A DNA stretch of 64,000 nucleotides from Anthoceros angustus. Lineage: Eukaryota; Streptophyta; Anthocerotopsida; Anthocerotales; Anthocerotaceae. Of this stretch, positions 10,147 to 20,968 are shown piece by piece. The position numbers were made by a program, and so were the translations under genes. Every line of letters begins with the position of its first letter. Within the stretch, counting starts at the first letter, position 1. Location of the stretch: the NCBI GenBank assembly GCA_010909165.1, contig MU008173.1:930001-994000 (forward strand), in the 5' to 3' direction. The notes below the pieces were generated by a model that saw only the letters and a program-made list of their open reading frames with translations, made no database searches and was not told the DNA's origin.

Positions 10147-11900
10147 CTTGGGCTTAGTGTGCTAGCGATATTGGTAGTGCTAGGCTTAGTGTGCTAGCGT
10201 TGTTGGGCGTGCTAGGCTTAGTGTGCTAGGCGATATTGGGCCGTGCTAGGCTTAGTGTGCTAGGCGTTGTTGGGCGTGCTAGGCGATGCTAGCCTCGCCG
10301 AGCATCGCCAAGATCGCCGAGCCTCACCGAGCCTCGCCTAACATCGCCAAAGATCGCTCAAAGATCGCCAAAGATCGCAAAGATCGCAAAGATCGCCAAA
10401 GATCGCCAAAGATCGCCAAAGACGCCAAAGATCGCCAAGATCGCCATAAGACTAAGCCCAAGATCGCCGAGCATCGCCAAGACTAAGCCCAAAGATCGCC
10501 AACAAGACTAAGCCCAAAGATCGCCAACAAGACTAAGCCCAAAGATCGCCAACAAGACTAAGCCCAAAGATCGCCAACAAGACTAAGCCCAAGATCGCCG
10601 AGCATCGCCAACAAGACTAAGCCCAAGATCGCCAAGATCGCTCAAAGATCGCCAAGATCGCCTAACATCGCCAAGATCGCCAAGATCGCTCAAAGATCGC
10701 CAAGATCGCCGAGCATCGCCAAAGATCGCCGAGCATCGCCAAAGACACTAAGCCCAAGATCGCTCAAAGATCGCCGAGCCTCGCCGAGCATCGCCAAGAT
10801 CGCCGAGCCTCACCGAGCCTCGCCTAACATCGCCAAAGATCGCCAAAGATCGCTCAAAGATCGCCTCAAAGATCGCCAAAGATCGCCAAGATCGCCTCAA
10901 AGATCGCCAAGATCGCCAAGATCGCCACAAGACTAAGCCCAAGATCGCCAACAAGACTAAGCCCAAAGATCGCCAACAAGACTAAGCCCAAAGATCGCCA
11001 CAAGACTAAGCCCAAAGATCAAGACTAAGCCCAGATCGCCAAAGACACTAAGCCCAAGACGGCCCAAAGATCGCCAACACTAAGCCCAAGATCGCCCAGA
11101 TCGCCAAAGACACTAAGCCCAAGATCGCCAAGATCGCCAACAAGACTAAGCCCAAGTCATAGGAGAGGATAGCAATAACAAGGAGAAGAAGCCCAAGATC
11201 GCCTCAACTTGTAGACAAACACACCTCCCACGAAAACAACACGCAAATTCTTCACACATCGCTCCTGGTCATAGCTTTGGCCTCCTCACAACATCCGTTA
11301 TCATATCTGAGCACAGCTATGATCAGAAGCTTGTCCTCCGGTATATATACCAGCTGGCATCCAAGATCGCCAAGATCGCTCAAAGATCGCCAAAGATCAA
11401 CATACGGAAATATCTTATAATATGCCGGCTGTATATGACCTTTCTGTGAGGACAGCAGATCATAGCTTGTCCTCTGTGAAGTCTATACATACTAGCCCTT
11501 GGCATCCAGATATTCCTAAGATATCCTATCGCATCAACATACGAAATATCTTAGATTTGGAATGCAAGGGTATTGTGAGAAGGTTAAAGTTATGACTCAA
11601 GGCGATGCTAGCCTCGCCGAGCATCGCCAAAGATCGCCGAGCATCGCCAAAGATCGCCAAGACTAAGCCCAAGTCCAAGGAGGCCAAAGCCATGACCAGA
11701 GCGATGTGATGAATTTGCGTGTTGTCGTGGGGAGAGTGTTAGCGATGCTAGCCTCGCCTAAGCCCAAGTTCAAGGAGAAGCCCAAGATCGCTCAAAGATC
11801 GCCAAGATCGCCAAAGATCGCCAAGATCGCTTGCTAGGCGATGCTAGCTTAGTATGCTAGGCGATGCTAGGCAACGCTAGGCAATGTTAGGCGATGCTAG
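10147..11900. repeat. Low-complexity AAGATCGCC / CAAGACTAAGCCC repeat block
   Basis: Irregular tandem arrangement of short words: gatcgcc with aa or caa spacers, catcgccgagc, and caagactaagcccaa (about 22-24 bp when combined). It is preceded at 10150-10290 by cttagtgtgctagg-type repeats. 11220-11580 breaks the array with a more complex sequence (cttgtcctctgtgaagtctata, ttggcatccagatattcct) that recurs at 55735-55800. The open frames on both strands (lysine/isoleucine/alanine-rich on plus) are repeat translations and not genes. Confidence 0.85.
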
Positions 11901-12470
11901 CTCTTTAAGCAAGTAGGCAAGGGACCCTCTAAAGTGTGCCCAAGGCCAAAGGAGAGGCCCAAGTGCAAGGCTTGAGGCCTAGAGAGGAGACCTAGGCCAA
12001 AGAAATGTTAGGCGATGCTAGCTCTTTAAGCAAGTAGGCAAGAGACCCTCTAAAGTGTGCCTAAGGCTTGAGGCCAAGGGAGGGGCCCAAGGCCAAAGGA
12101 GAGGCCCAAGTGCCAAGGCTTGAGGCCTAGAGAGGAGACCTAGGCCAAAGAAGAGACCTAAGTCCCAAGGCATGAGGCCAAGAGAAGGGGATCCAAGGCA
12201 CAAGAAGAAGCCCAAGTCATAGGAGAGGAGGAAAAGAAAAGCCCAAGTCCAAGGAGAGGAGGAGAAGAAGCCCAATTCCAAGGAGAGGAGGAGAAGAAGC
12301 CCGATTCCAAGGAGAGGCGAAGAAGAAAAGCCCAAGTCCAAGGAGAGGAGGAGAAGAAGCCCAATTCCAAGGAGAAGAAGCCCAATTGTAAGGAGAGGAG
12401 GAGAAGAAGCCCAAGTTCAAGGAGAGGAATGAGGCCTCCTCAAGGGGGTTTGGCCTTTTAAGGCCAACCA
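11901..12470. repeat. GA-rich degenerate tandem repeats
   Basis: A duplicated ~140-bp stretch (11885-12030 and 12010-12150; ttaggcgatgctagctctttaagcaa) is followed by units of about 30 bp built on ccaaggagaggaggagaagaagccc (12240-12425). No coding potential beyond repeat frames. Confidence 0.75.
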
Positions 12471-12483
12471 ACCAAGGGAGAAA

Positions 12484-13081
12484 CAAGAGTATTTTACTCT
12501 TGGGCGCCGGATTTCAAGGGATAAGGGAGGAGAGGATAGCAATGACAAGGAGAGGAGTGAGGGCTCCACAAGGAGGGGATAAGGGAGGAGAGGATAGCAA
12601 TAACAAGGAGAGGAGTGAGGGGTCCATAAAGAGGGGATAAGGGAGAAGAGGATAGCAATAACAAGGAGAGGAGTGAGGGGTCCACAAAGAGGGGATAAGG
12701 GAGGAGAGGATAGCAATAACAAGGAGAGGAGTGAGGGGTCCACAAAGAGGGAATAAGGGAGGAGAGGATAGCAATAACAAGGAGAGGAGTGAGGGGTCCA
12801 CAAAGAGGGATAAGGGAAGAGGATAGCAATAACAAGGAGAGGAGTGAGGGGTCCACAAGAGGATAAGGGAGGAGAGGATAGCAATAACAAGGAGAGGAGT
12901 GAGGGGTCCACAAAGAGGGAATAAGGGAGGAGAGGATAGCAATAACAAGGAGAGGAGTGAGGGGTCCACAAAGAGGGGATAAGGGAGGAGAGGATAGCAA
13001 TAACAAGGAGAGGAGTGAGGGGTCCACAAGGGGGCCAAAAGGCCAACCAACCAAGGGAGAAACAAGAGTATTTTACTCTTG
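12484..13081. repeat. 58-bp tandem array flanked by a repeated palindrome
   Basis: Units start gataagggaggagaggatag at 12520, 12578, 12636 and 12694 (58-bp steps) and continue with small deletions to about 13035, roughly nine copies. On both sides lies the same ~75-bp segment holding a perfect hairpin CAAGAGTA-TTT-TACTCTTG (12484-12502 and 13063-13081) followed by ggcgccgga. The long minus-strand frame across the array is a Ser/Leu/Pro-rich repeat translation and not a protein. Confidence 0.85.
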
Positions 13082-13189
13082 GGCGCCGGATTTTAAGGGA
13101 TAGGGGAGGAAAGGACAGCAATGAGTATGTTACCAATTCATTATCCATTTGGTTTTTGCAATATGTTCAAAACTACCATTCAGCTTGCT

Positions 13190-13430
13190 AGCATCCCATC
13201 CAAGTACTGATCCACCCAAAGGGTGCTTGACTACAGAATTCTTTGGCATAAGCTACGCAATTCACCCATTTCATCCATTTCATCTCATCCAAGTATTGAT
13301 CCACCCAAAGGGTGCTTGACTACAGAGTTCTTTGGCATAAGCTACCCAACTCACCCATTTCAACCCGCTTACCTACGGAGTTCTTTGGCATAAGCTACCC
13401 AACTCACCCATTTCAACCCCTTACTTTAAG
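13190..13430 (-). repeat. 5S-rRNA-derived repeats, cluster 1
   Basis: Two units and a partial one: catccaagtactgatccacc plus gggtgcttgactacagaattc around 13190-13250 and 13283-13340, and a third truncated one at 13372-13410. On the minus strand they read like the internal promoter part of 5S rRNA (AGTTAAGC...GGATGGG). They lie just upstream of the retroelement gag. Confidence 0.55.
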
Positions 13431-13565
13431 ACGGGACAAAAAAATATTTCTATGCAGCTTAGACACGCATAGATACTTAGAGGTTTCATTAATCACGATC
13501 TAAGCAAGTGGGCTGTGTTAACCTTAATTAAGGGTTTTGACTTAGCCACTAACCACCTGCAGTGC

Positions 13566-14735
13566 ATGCCCGGACACACTCGATCGGGACGGAGCTACCA
13601 ACCAGCCAGTGCATTGGAGCGAATTCGAAGTCGCGACCAGGAGAGAGAAGTACGAACACCTCGATTTTGGTACCAGCAAACGACGCAGAGGAACCCAGCG
13701 ACTCAATCAACAAACTTTGAAGGATCTATGAGTGGCAACACAGAAGACACGTCGGAGCTGCCAGGGCAACTCAGCGGAAGCGACAACGAGGAGGACTTGT
13801 TTCTAGGAGTCGTCAAGATGGGAGGAGACAAGGATCGAATATAATGGAGTTGTTCATGGGACGAGCGGGCACCTTGCCACTAGAGGACTTCATCGAGAAG
13901 TACGGTGCGGTGAGTGCGGAGATGGAATTGAAGACCGGATACACGAAGCGATACGGCTTCATCCAAATGCCGAAGTACTTGGGGGATGAAGCATTGGCAT
14001 GCTATCAAGAGCACAAGGCGAGGTTGTTGAGCGGCACATTTGGAGGACCAGTAGTAGCACGAGTTCAAGGAACCAAAGGCATTTGAAAGTGGCACCAAGT
14101 TGGCACGATCCCATCGAAGGATGTTTAACATCTTCCGACTGGAGTTTCCTGCAAGCACGGATGAGAAGATCTCCGGTGACACACTTCAAGATGAAGTCGC
14201 GAGACCAAGATGGCTTATCAAGAATCGACCACCGGTACGCGACACCAAGATCATGAGTGACCGATCGCCGCAGAAGTACTTGCAGGCATTGCCATATGCG
14301 CTGTGCATGAAGGTGCAACAAGCAATGCACAGAACGAAGGGGCAACACTACACCCTCAAGGAAGTGTATGAGATGGCTGACAAGATAGGGCCGCTGACAC
14401 TTTCTCTCGTGTTGTTGCAAGTGATGACTCCAGCAGAAGTAGGAGTGGTGGACGACAAGATAGGGCCGCTGACACTTTCTCTCGTGTTGTTGCAAGTGAT
14501 GACTCCAGCAGAAGTAGGAGTGGTGGACGACATAATCCACGCGGAGGTCAGAGTAGAGGAGCTCGGCGAGACAAGCCAGCCCACACAGCCCAAGTGACAA
14601 GCCCCTGCATGAGGTGCCGAGGGGCGGACTATTCCCCTCATGAGTGTAAACATGCATTCGGAGGAGTCAAGGGTGAGGAGCCATGCCCTAGTTGTGGGAG
14701 GTACAGGCACAATGAAGCGGCATGATGGGAGAAGC
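13566..14735 (+). pseudogene. Retroelement gag with zinc knuckle
   Basis: The ATG at 13566 starts MPGHTRSGRSYQPAS, a basic gag N-terminus. The frame breaks at about 13842 and continues from 13844 (MELFMGRAGTLPLEDFIEKY), then from 14100 (NIFRLEFPASTDEKI, YLQALPYALCMKVQQA), a gag/capsid-like helical region. 14379-14453 is repeated exactly at 14454-14528 (75 bp, 25 codons). Around 14600-14725 a zinc-knuckle-like segment reads CMRCRGADYSPHEC and CPSCGRYRHNEAA in a shifted frame. A charged tail (14722-15195) with Ser/Glu runs follows. Broken by at least three frameshifts. Confidence 0.65.
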
Positions 14736-15189
14736 ATCCGAATTGCGCCTCACGAGTTATCGAAAGAAAGAACCCGCCAATGCATCTGCCAACCTCATCC
14801 AAAAATCAACGAAGAGCAAAGGCGTCGTGGAGGAGGCACCGGTGAAGTCCCGTGGACAGAAGAAACGGGAAGCATCAAAGAAGATGATGGACAGCTCCGT
14901 GGCACGCCTTGCAAAGCTGGAGAAGTTGGTGCGGAAGGCGAAGATCAAGGAGAGAAGCAGTTCATCATCGGAGGATGAAGAAGATGAGCACAAGCTTGGA
15001 TACATGGCGACAGTGACCAGATCCAAGGGTAAGGGGAAGAAACCTCTGGCAACTACGAGAGAAGATAGCTCAGAGGAAGAAGAGGACGTCTTGACACCTG
15101 CAGTGTGGAAGATACGAAAGGAAGCGTCGAGATCCTCTTCTCGAACCTATGCCAAGATGCCAAAGTCGTTTGAGCCATGGAGAAAAAAC

Positions 15190-16008
15190 AGGTAGCAATG
15201 ATGTCATTGCTGACCTCCGAACCAAGCATCTCTATAGAGAAGCGGAATGCTGCACGAGTGGGGGTGGCTTTGGTCAACAATCGGGAGAGGTACATTGAAA
15301 CTAATGGATTCGCATCCAGGAGGGTGTTGATTGACACCAGAGCACAGCCGGTGATTGTTGGAAGAAGAGTGAAGGAAGCGTTGGGTCTCCACCAAGAAAG
15401 GTTGAAGGAAACCAAGTGGAAGATCTAGACCGCAGAACCACGAGCATGTCTTTGGGGTGACAAGGTACAAGTCAAGGTTTCATTCAAACCAAGAACAAAT
15501 TGACTTCACCTTTGTCGAGGTACATACTTGGTCACTAATGCGGACACATTTGATGTCTTGTTGGGAGCGGACGCTTTGTACAAACCTAGAGTCATGGTGG
15601 ATTTGTGGACGGAGATCTACTATTGACCAGCCGAGAAGCGGAATGCCGCACGAGTGGGGTGGCTTTGGTCAACAATCGGAGAGGTACATTGAAACTAATG
15701 GATTCGCATCCGGAGGAGGTGTTGATTGACACCGAGCACGGTGATTGTTGGAAGAAGAGTGAAGGAAGCGTTGGGTCTCCACCAAGAAAGGTTGAAGGAA
15801 ACCAAGTGGAAGATCTAGACCGCAGAACCACGAAATGTGTTGGGGTGACAAGGTACAAGTCAAGGTTTCATTCAAACCAAGAACAAATTGACTTCACCTT
15901 TGTCGAGGTACATTGGTCACTAATGCGGACATTTGATGTCTTGTTGGGAGCGGACGCTTTGTACAAACCTAGAGTCATGGTGGATTTGTGGACGGAGATC
16001 TACTATTG
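15190..16008 (+). pseudogene. Retroelement aspartic protease, tandemly duplicated
   Basis: RVLIDTRAQPVIVGRRVKEA resembles the retropepsin active site hhDTGA, with Gly replaced by Arg. The unit ends in DVLLGADALYKPRVMVD, the typical hLLGxDxL second protease motif. The whole ~395-bp unit occurs twice (15236-15630 and 15632-16018). The second copy shows loss of single bases inside CAG (accagagcac versus accgagcac) and other small indels. Neither copy is open throughout. Confidence 0.6.
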
Positions 16009-16430
16009 ACCAGCCGAGAAGCCGAGCAAACCGATGAACGGATTGCTCGCATCCCTCTGCAGCTGTATGGCAAGGATCATGAGAACCTCATTGCCAACAG
16101 CGTCTACCCAGTGTTTAACGCTGTAGTGACGGACACGCCATACATGCTTGAACCTCTTAGGGTGTGTCTAATAACCGCAGCTGACCTAATGGAGGATTTC
16201 GACGAGGAGGAGGAAGACAAGCTAGGGTTGCAACCACCCTCAGCGGAGGTTCTTCAAGTCAACCAGACGGAGCTGGTGACTGCAGCAATGAGACGTGCAA
16301 AAGTTGTGGAGGATGGTGCAAGAGGACCAGTGTTCTATGAGGTGGAGAACTGCTGTAAGTTCTTGCCTAGGGTTGAGCCTGTTTGTGACCTGAACACCCA
16401 AGTGATTACATGGCGACCTAGGGAAGACGG
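16009..16430 (+). pseudogene. Acidic linker frame between protease and methyltransferase
   Basis: Open in one frame with the methyltransferase motif I downstream (frame of 15988-16854). It contains ERIARIPLQLYGKDHENLIA, an acidic stretch EDFDEEEEDKLG and EVLQVNQTELVTAAMRRAK. I recognise no domain. By position it would be the place where reverse transcriptase might be expected, but none of its motifs is present. Confidence 0.4.
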
Positions 16431-16464
16431 CATAGTACTGGTGGAACTCTTTGGAGGCATCAGT

Positions 16465-18768
16465 AACAGTGTTTCTCAGCATAGGGGTTTGTCTCCGAAC
16501 CCCATTTTGGCCCCAACCATCCAGAAATGCACATGTCTCATTTCACTGTTTTCAGTGATTTGCGAACCCACAGCCCATGCATCCGAGCCCAAAAGAAGAC
16601 CTAATGTGCCCACCGTCCGCACAAATGCCGGACACACCTTTGTACCAAGTGGCCGGATGACTGGCGCACTTATGCTCCAAAGAGCTGGAGTGCGCCGGAC
16701 GTCCGGCGCACTTATACTCCAAAGAGGTGCAATACACCGGGTTTGGAGAGGGTTGCGTCAATACTTGTGTAGGCAAACACTTTCGTTCAAGTTGCCTGTG
16801 CACACTTTGCCACCGCACCAACACTCACATCAATTCTCTTTTCAAACCCCGTGATTCAGAGCAATCCTGCAGCATACCTGCCCCGACCGCCCCTCCGTGT
16901 CGGAGATAAGCCGCACTTAGATCTCGCAGATTAGGCCTCGGGCAGAATTGGACAAGGTAAAGGATGGTGAGGCCTCCTCAACCGCTCTTGATCAAACTCT
17001 TCGTAGCTTACATTTCTTCTTGTCAAGTCCGCATCGCTTTCAACCTTAATCTATCCATGGGTGGCACATGGAGCAAGTCGATCTTAAATTCAAAATCTCC
17101 GGCGAAGCTTGGCTATAGTTGTCTCGAACACCTAGTCGCGCCACACCGTAGTGGGCGTCACGGTGGGTATAGACAAGTCCTCCTTCAGAGCCTCACTGAA
17201 ATACTCACCATTTGGTCAAAACCCCTGGCATCTTCTTCGACATCACCGGCTCTCACTAGGGCTCGCGGTGGCGAGATGCTCTTATACTTGTGTTCGACTA
17301 CATCAAGCGAGGCTTTCATTACTCAAGGACAAATCATCTATTCTATTTATTTTCTTGCTTCTCTGCAAAACATTGTGAAACATTGTCGTCTTCAAAAGGT
17401 TGGCCATTAGAAACCACCATCATACATGTCGAATTTTGGAAAATGTAGCTCATCTAGAAACCAAGGCCTATGCATCTATACGTGCATCAAACTCGAATGA
17501 GCCGGACATTTGGCGCACCAATCAAAGAGATCCAGCTGCAAGTCATCGGTAGGGGCACATAGAGTAAGGCCAAAAAGGTTTTACATGTTGTATACAAAGC
17601 GAATGTGGGAATATAACATCAACCAACAAATGATTTTCAAAAATAATATTCATGACTTTACGCCTAGATACCGGGATGATTTACAAATTTTTCAAACCAC
17701 TAAAAATCAACACTCCATCCTGGTATTGATCCACCTCTAGGTTGCTTAACAGTGGAGTTGTTACAAAGTTTTCAAAGCGCCAAAAACAAACACACCATCC
17801 TAGTACTAATCCGACCCAAGAGTGCTTAACCCTGGAGTTCTCAAAGCACCAAAAACAAGCACCCCATCTTGGTACTGATCCAACCTAGGGGTGCTTAACT
17901 ATGGAGTTCTTATGCCATGGAGACCCAAGAGTGCTTAACCCTGGAGTTCTCAAAGCATAAAAAACAAGCACCCCATCCTGGTACTAATCCAACCTAGGGG
18001 TGCTTAACTGTGGAGTTCTTATGCCATGGAGTCTATCTACACCTATCCCAAGCAAATGCATATAAAGATACAAACATTATATATACATTTGTGCCGGACG
18101 TCTGGCGCATCCACTCCACCATTTCCATCGCGCTGGACGCCCGCAAGATTGGGATCTCCAGAAAAGGCGCCGGACGTCCGGCGCAGGCTTTAGCAGACTC
18201 GCGCCAATGTGCCAAACATCCGGCGCATTGCTCCGACTCCTTCCTATGTTTTTCACTCTAACAATGAAGATCCCAAGGTTGTGTACTCACAGTGCACTAG
18301 ACGTCCAGCCCTACTTTCTAGAGTCATAGTTTGGTCCTCTCGAGATGGCCATGATCGCTATCGGTTAATGTTCTCTCACAATTCGGACGTCCGCGCTTCT
18401 TTTGGCTTGCGGTGCTACTTTTTGTTGGTTGCGCCGGACGTCCGTGATTTAACTCTTGGACTAGTTTGTTTGGTTTTGCCTCTGTTCACCACCTAGGAAG
18501 TACTATCGCTGCGAAGAGGTGTTTAGGATTTCTAGCACCTGTTAAAAATCCTTGAAATCCCTTCCTTGTAAAGGTGAAATCCGCGAACCTTCTTCGGCTT
18601 AAACCCTGTGAGCGTAAGTGTTTGCAAGAAAATAACATGGTCAATGACTTTTAGTACATGTTTAAAGAGTGGTTTTGCTAAAGATGATGCATTTTGGCCC
18701 ATTTTCGGGGGTCATTTTTTGGTCTTTAGGGACCCAAACCCCTTTAATGGAGAATAACCCCTCCCGGA
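16465..18768. mobile_element. 2.3-kb insertion splitting the methyltransferase, with GCGCCGGAC palindromes
   Basis: It separates methyltransferase motif I from the following GLSAWAVL segment. The ends look like imperfect inverted repeats: left ataggggtttgtctcc and ttttggcccc, right (minus strand) aaaggggtttgggtccc and gggccaaaatgca. I could not fix the exact ends or a target duplication. Inside are five 5S-like units (17711-18017) and repeated palindromes tgcgccggacgtccggcgca (16691-16710, perfect) and gcgccggacgtccggcgc (18167-18184), with decayed versions near 16655, 17501, 18091, 18208 and 18431. No coding sequence recognised. Confidence 0.5.
17711..18017 (-). repeat. 5S-rRNA-derived repeats, cluster 2
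   Basis: Units at about 17711-17762, 17791-17840, 17871-17916, 17927-17952 (partial) and 17966-18017. Each has the form ccatcctggtactgatccaa followed by gggtgcttaactgtggagttc and ttat. On the minus strand the order is GAACTCC..AGTTAAGCACCC....GTACCAGGATGGGG, matching the 5S rRNA A-box to C-box interval. Confidence 0.6.
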
Positions 18769-19656
18769 GGCCTGTCAGCTTGGGCAGTGCTGAAATGTGG
18801 CATCAAAGTACGAAGATACGTGCATTGTGACCCGGATCCAAAAGCAAGGATTGTCACAGAAGTGCGTGAGGGACTTGATGGGGGAGTACCCCAACCTGCT
18901 GACGTGGGAGTCAGTGAAGGATTACTAGAAGGCGCTGCCAATGGATGTTCGCATGATAGGGTTGTCCCATTTGAGTTGTCTTGGGCAACCAGCGGACCTT
19001 GTCATCGCAGGTTGGTAGTGTCAAGGACTCTCCTCTGCAGGCAAGGGTCAGGGTCTGAAGGACCCACAAATAACATTGTTCTATGACCTGATGAGGAAAG
19101 CAAGTCCAGGAGGACTTTGGCACGATCTGAGGAGTGTTGGGTCAGGAGCTACTATTGGATGCAGCTCAATTTGGTTCGAGGGCTTATAGGTTGAGGTCCA
19201 TGTGGACTAACCTTGCTCCCTTGGAACATTTGAAGTGTGCGAGGTCGTCACCAAGCGACCGATCATGTTGTCAAGGATGTGCTAGCATCGGGAAGGCATG
19301 CCCAGCAAGTGTTCAAGACTGATAAGCTACCGCACTTTCTTGTGAACACGCCTGGACATCCCATGGCGGCTTGGCCAACCTTTGTGTCCAAGTCCAAGTC
19401 TTACGCCTTCATGAACCATGGCCTTGACATTGTGGTGGACACACATAGTGAGGCCTTGGGAGAGCCAATAGCCATAGAGAGGGAGTTGACCATGGGATTT
19501 GTTGCCGGAGCCACGAAGAAATCTTGTATAGGACTCCTTCCCTTAGGCAATAGGGTGCGGCTTTATGGATAAAGACTGCGCGCCCTTCCCGGGATAAACC
19601 ACCAGGCATGGTTCCATGCTCCAAGAACTTGCGGACCTCGCCATTCAGCAAATATC

Positions 19657-20289
19657 TTGGGCACGGTCGACCCTCACGTTCAAGTCTCTTCCTTCCATTC
19701 ATACCACGCCGTTTCCGGCCGGATCGCTTATTGGCGATCCGACGTGGGAGTCGTTTGCGTAATCCACTTTCTCCCGGATGAGAAGATCCGGCGGTGTCTC
19801 GAGGTCGAAGAGGCTGCGCTTGTCACGGAGGCACTACATGCAGAAGAAGCCGGCGGCCACTATTCGGTACAGGTGACCGTGAAGAAGATCTTAAATGCAG
19901 GCTTCTGGTGGGCTACGATGCAAAAGGATGTGTGGGAATTTATTCGGAGGTGTGATGCGTGTCAGAGGGTTGGGCGGCCTATATTGTCGACACAATGGCC
20001 CCTCACCTATATACTACCGCTAGCACCGTTCGAAAAATGGGGAATCGATTTCGTGGGACCGATCAAGCCACCTACCCAGTGGACAAGGAAGCAGTACATT
20101 CTGGTGGCTACGGACTATTGTACGAAGATGGTGGAAGCAGAAGCGACCCCTGATGTCCAGATCCGGAAAGTTGATGAGGCGTGGGCAAATTATCTTGCTC
20201 GCGTCATTGCTAAGGGGAGGATTGAAGAAGGAGTGCTTCCTCTGCCTTCCGCTTCACGAAGGCAGATCGCTCCTGCCTTCCGTCTATAG
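19657..20289 (+). pseudogene. Ty3/gypsy-type integrase, copy 1 (truncated)
   Basis: A 210-residue frame. The N-terminal H2C2 zinc-binding domain shows the pair of His around [10 protein letters not shown] and Cys in [10 protein letters not shown]. Then [17 protein letters not shown] gives the first catalytic Asp, and [17 protein letters not shown] follows. The second catalytic Asp (SDNG/SDRG region) and the Glu are missing: after about 20200 the sequence departs, so the integrase is truncated. In the real element it would catalyse cDNA insertion. Confidence 0.8.
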
Positions 20290-20968
20290 TTTGAAACACC
20301 CCGCGCTCAGTTCATACTCCTCGCGCACGGTTCTAAAATCAAGCATGGTTGGTTTACATCTCAACCTCATTGTGGTGTGGGTGCATCTTTGGGGTTGTCG
20401 TGCTCGCAAAATCTGACAATGACATCCTGTATGGGCTGGTATATGGTGTTGTATTTAAAGTATACCATGATGAGAGAGGATCGTGATGGGCGAGGCATGG
20501 CATGCCACGCCGATTTTACGTGTGAAGCATTGATTGCCGGAGATTGAGACGCAGCATTATTTATAGGGAATGGATGGTACCCGGTGAGTATTGATCCATC
20601 ACGTGTGGGAGTTCCAATAATCACTCCTTGGAGGGAGGACGCTTTTGTGGTTCTTTGAGCCTTGGTCTTCGCTTGTATGGTGACATGCTGTAACCACTAC
20701 GATTTAATGACAAGGGAGATCTACATTGTAATAAGCAGCGAGAGAGAGATGGTACACAAGTAAGTGGAATTTTTGTAGGTCCACTTATTCAAGAAACAAA
20801 CACGTTGCGGGCAATTTGCAACTATGCCGAGTATCACTGGCTTGACGTCACGACTCGGTGATCATGAAAGGTCCTGAGGAAACGAAGAAAAAGCTTTGGC
20901 AGCGTTCAATATATTACGGTGGCGGTGGCGGGATCCGTGATCCGACTCGCGCAAACCCTATCACGGCC

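Larger units (their letters stand above)
16432..19572 (+). pseudogene. Cytosine-5 DNA methyltransferase domain of the retroelement, split by insertion
   Basis: Motif I reads IVLVELFGGIS (16432-16464), the S-adenosylmethionine-binding FGG loop. After a 2.3-kb insertion the frame resumes at about 18768 with GLSAWAVLKCGIKVRRYV and HCDPDPKARIV (motif II region). Motif IV, the catalytic PCQ loop, is at 18995-19054: DLVIAGW-stop-CQGLSSAGKGQG. The stop (TAG, 19016-19018) stands exactly where the conserved proline should be, and the nucleophile Cys codon follows. 19165-19572 encodes a C-terminal recognition-domain-like part (YRLRSMWTNLAPL, HFLVNTPGHPMAAWPTF, IERELTMGF; the last resembles motif IX/X). 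At least two frame changes make it non-functional here. It is not a fragment of a standard host MET1, CMT or DRM as far as I can see. Confidence 0.7.

Noticed and set aside
10286-10486. Lys/Ile/Asp-rich frame that could look like a charged coiled coil.
   Set aside because: Produced by the AAGATCGCC repeat; no conservation of a protein boundary.
12520-13035. Regularly spaced repeats resembling a CRISPR array.
   Set aside because: Units are contiguous with no unique spacers, and the genome is eukaryotic.
12417-13148. A 243-residue minus-strand open frame (Ser/Leu/Pro-rich).
   Set aside because: It is the translation of a 58-bp tandem array; open in several frames, no domain, no start context.
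16432-16461. Motif I as part of a host MET1 or CMT gene.
   Set aside because: It is in frame with a linker following the retroviral protease, and the C-terminal part is attached to the integrase in two copies; no BAH, chromo or UBA domain is nearby.
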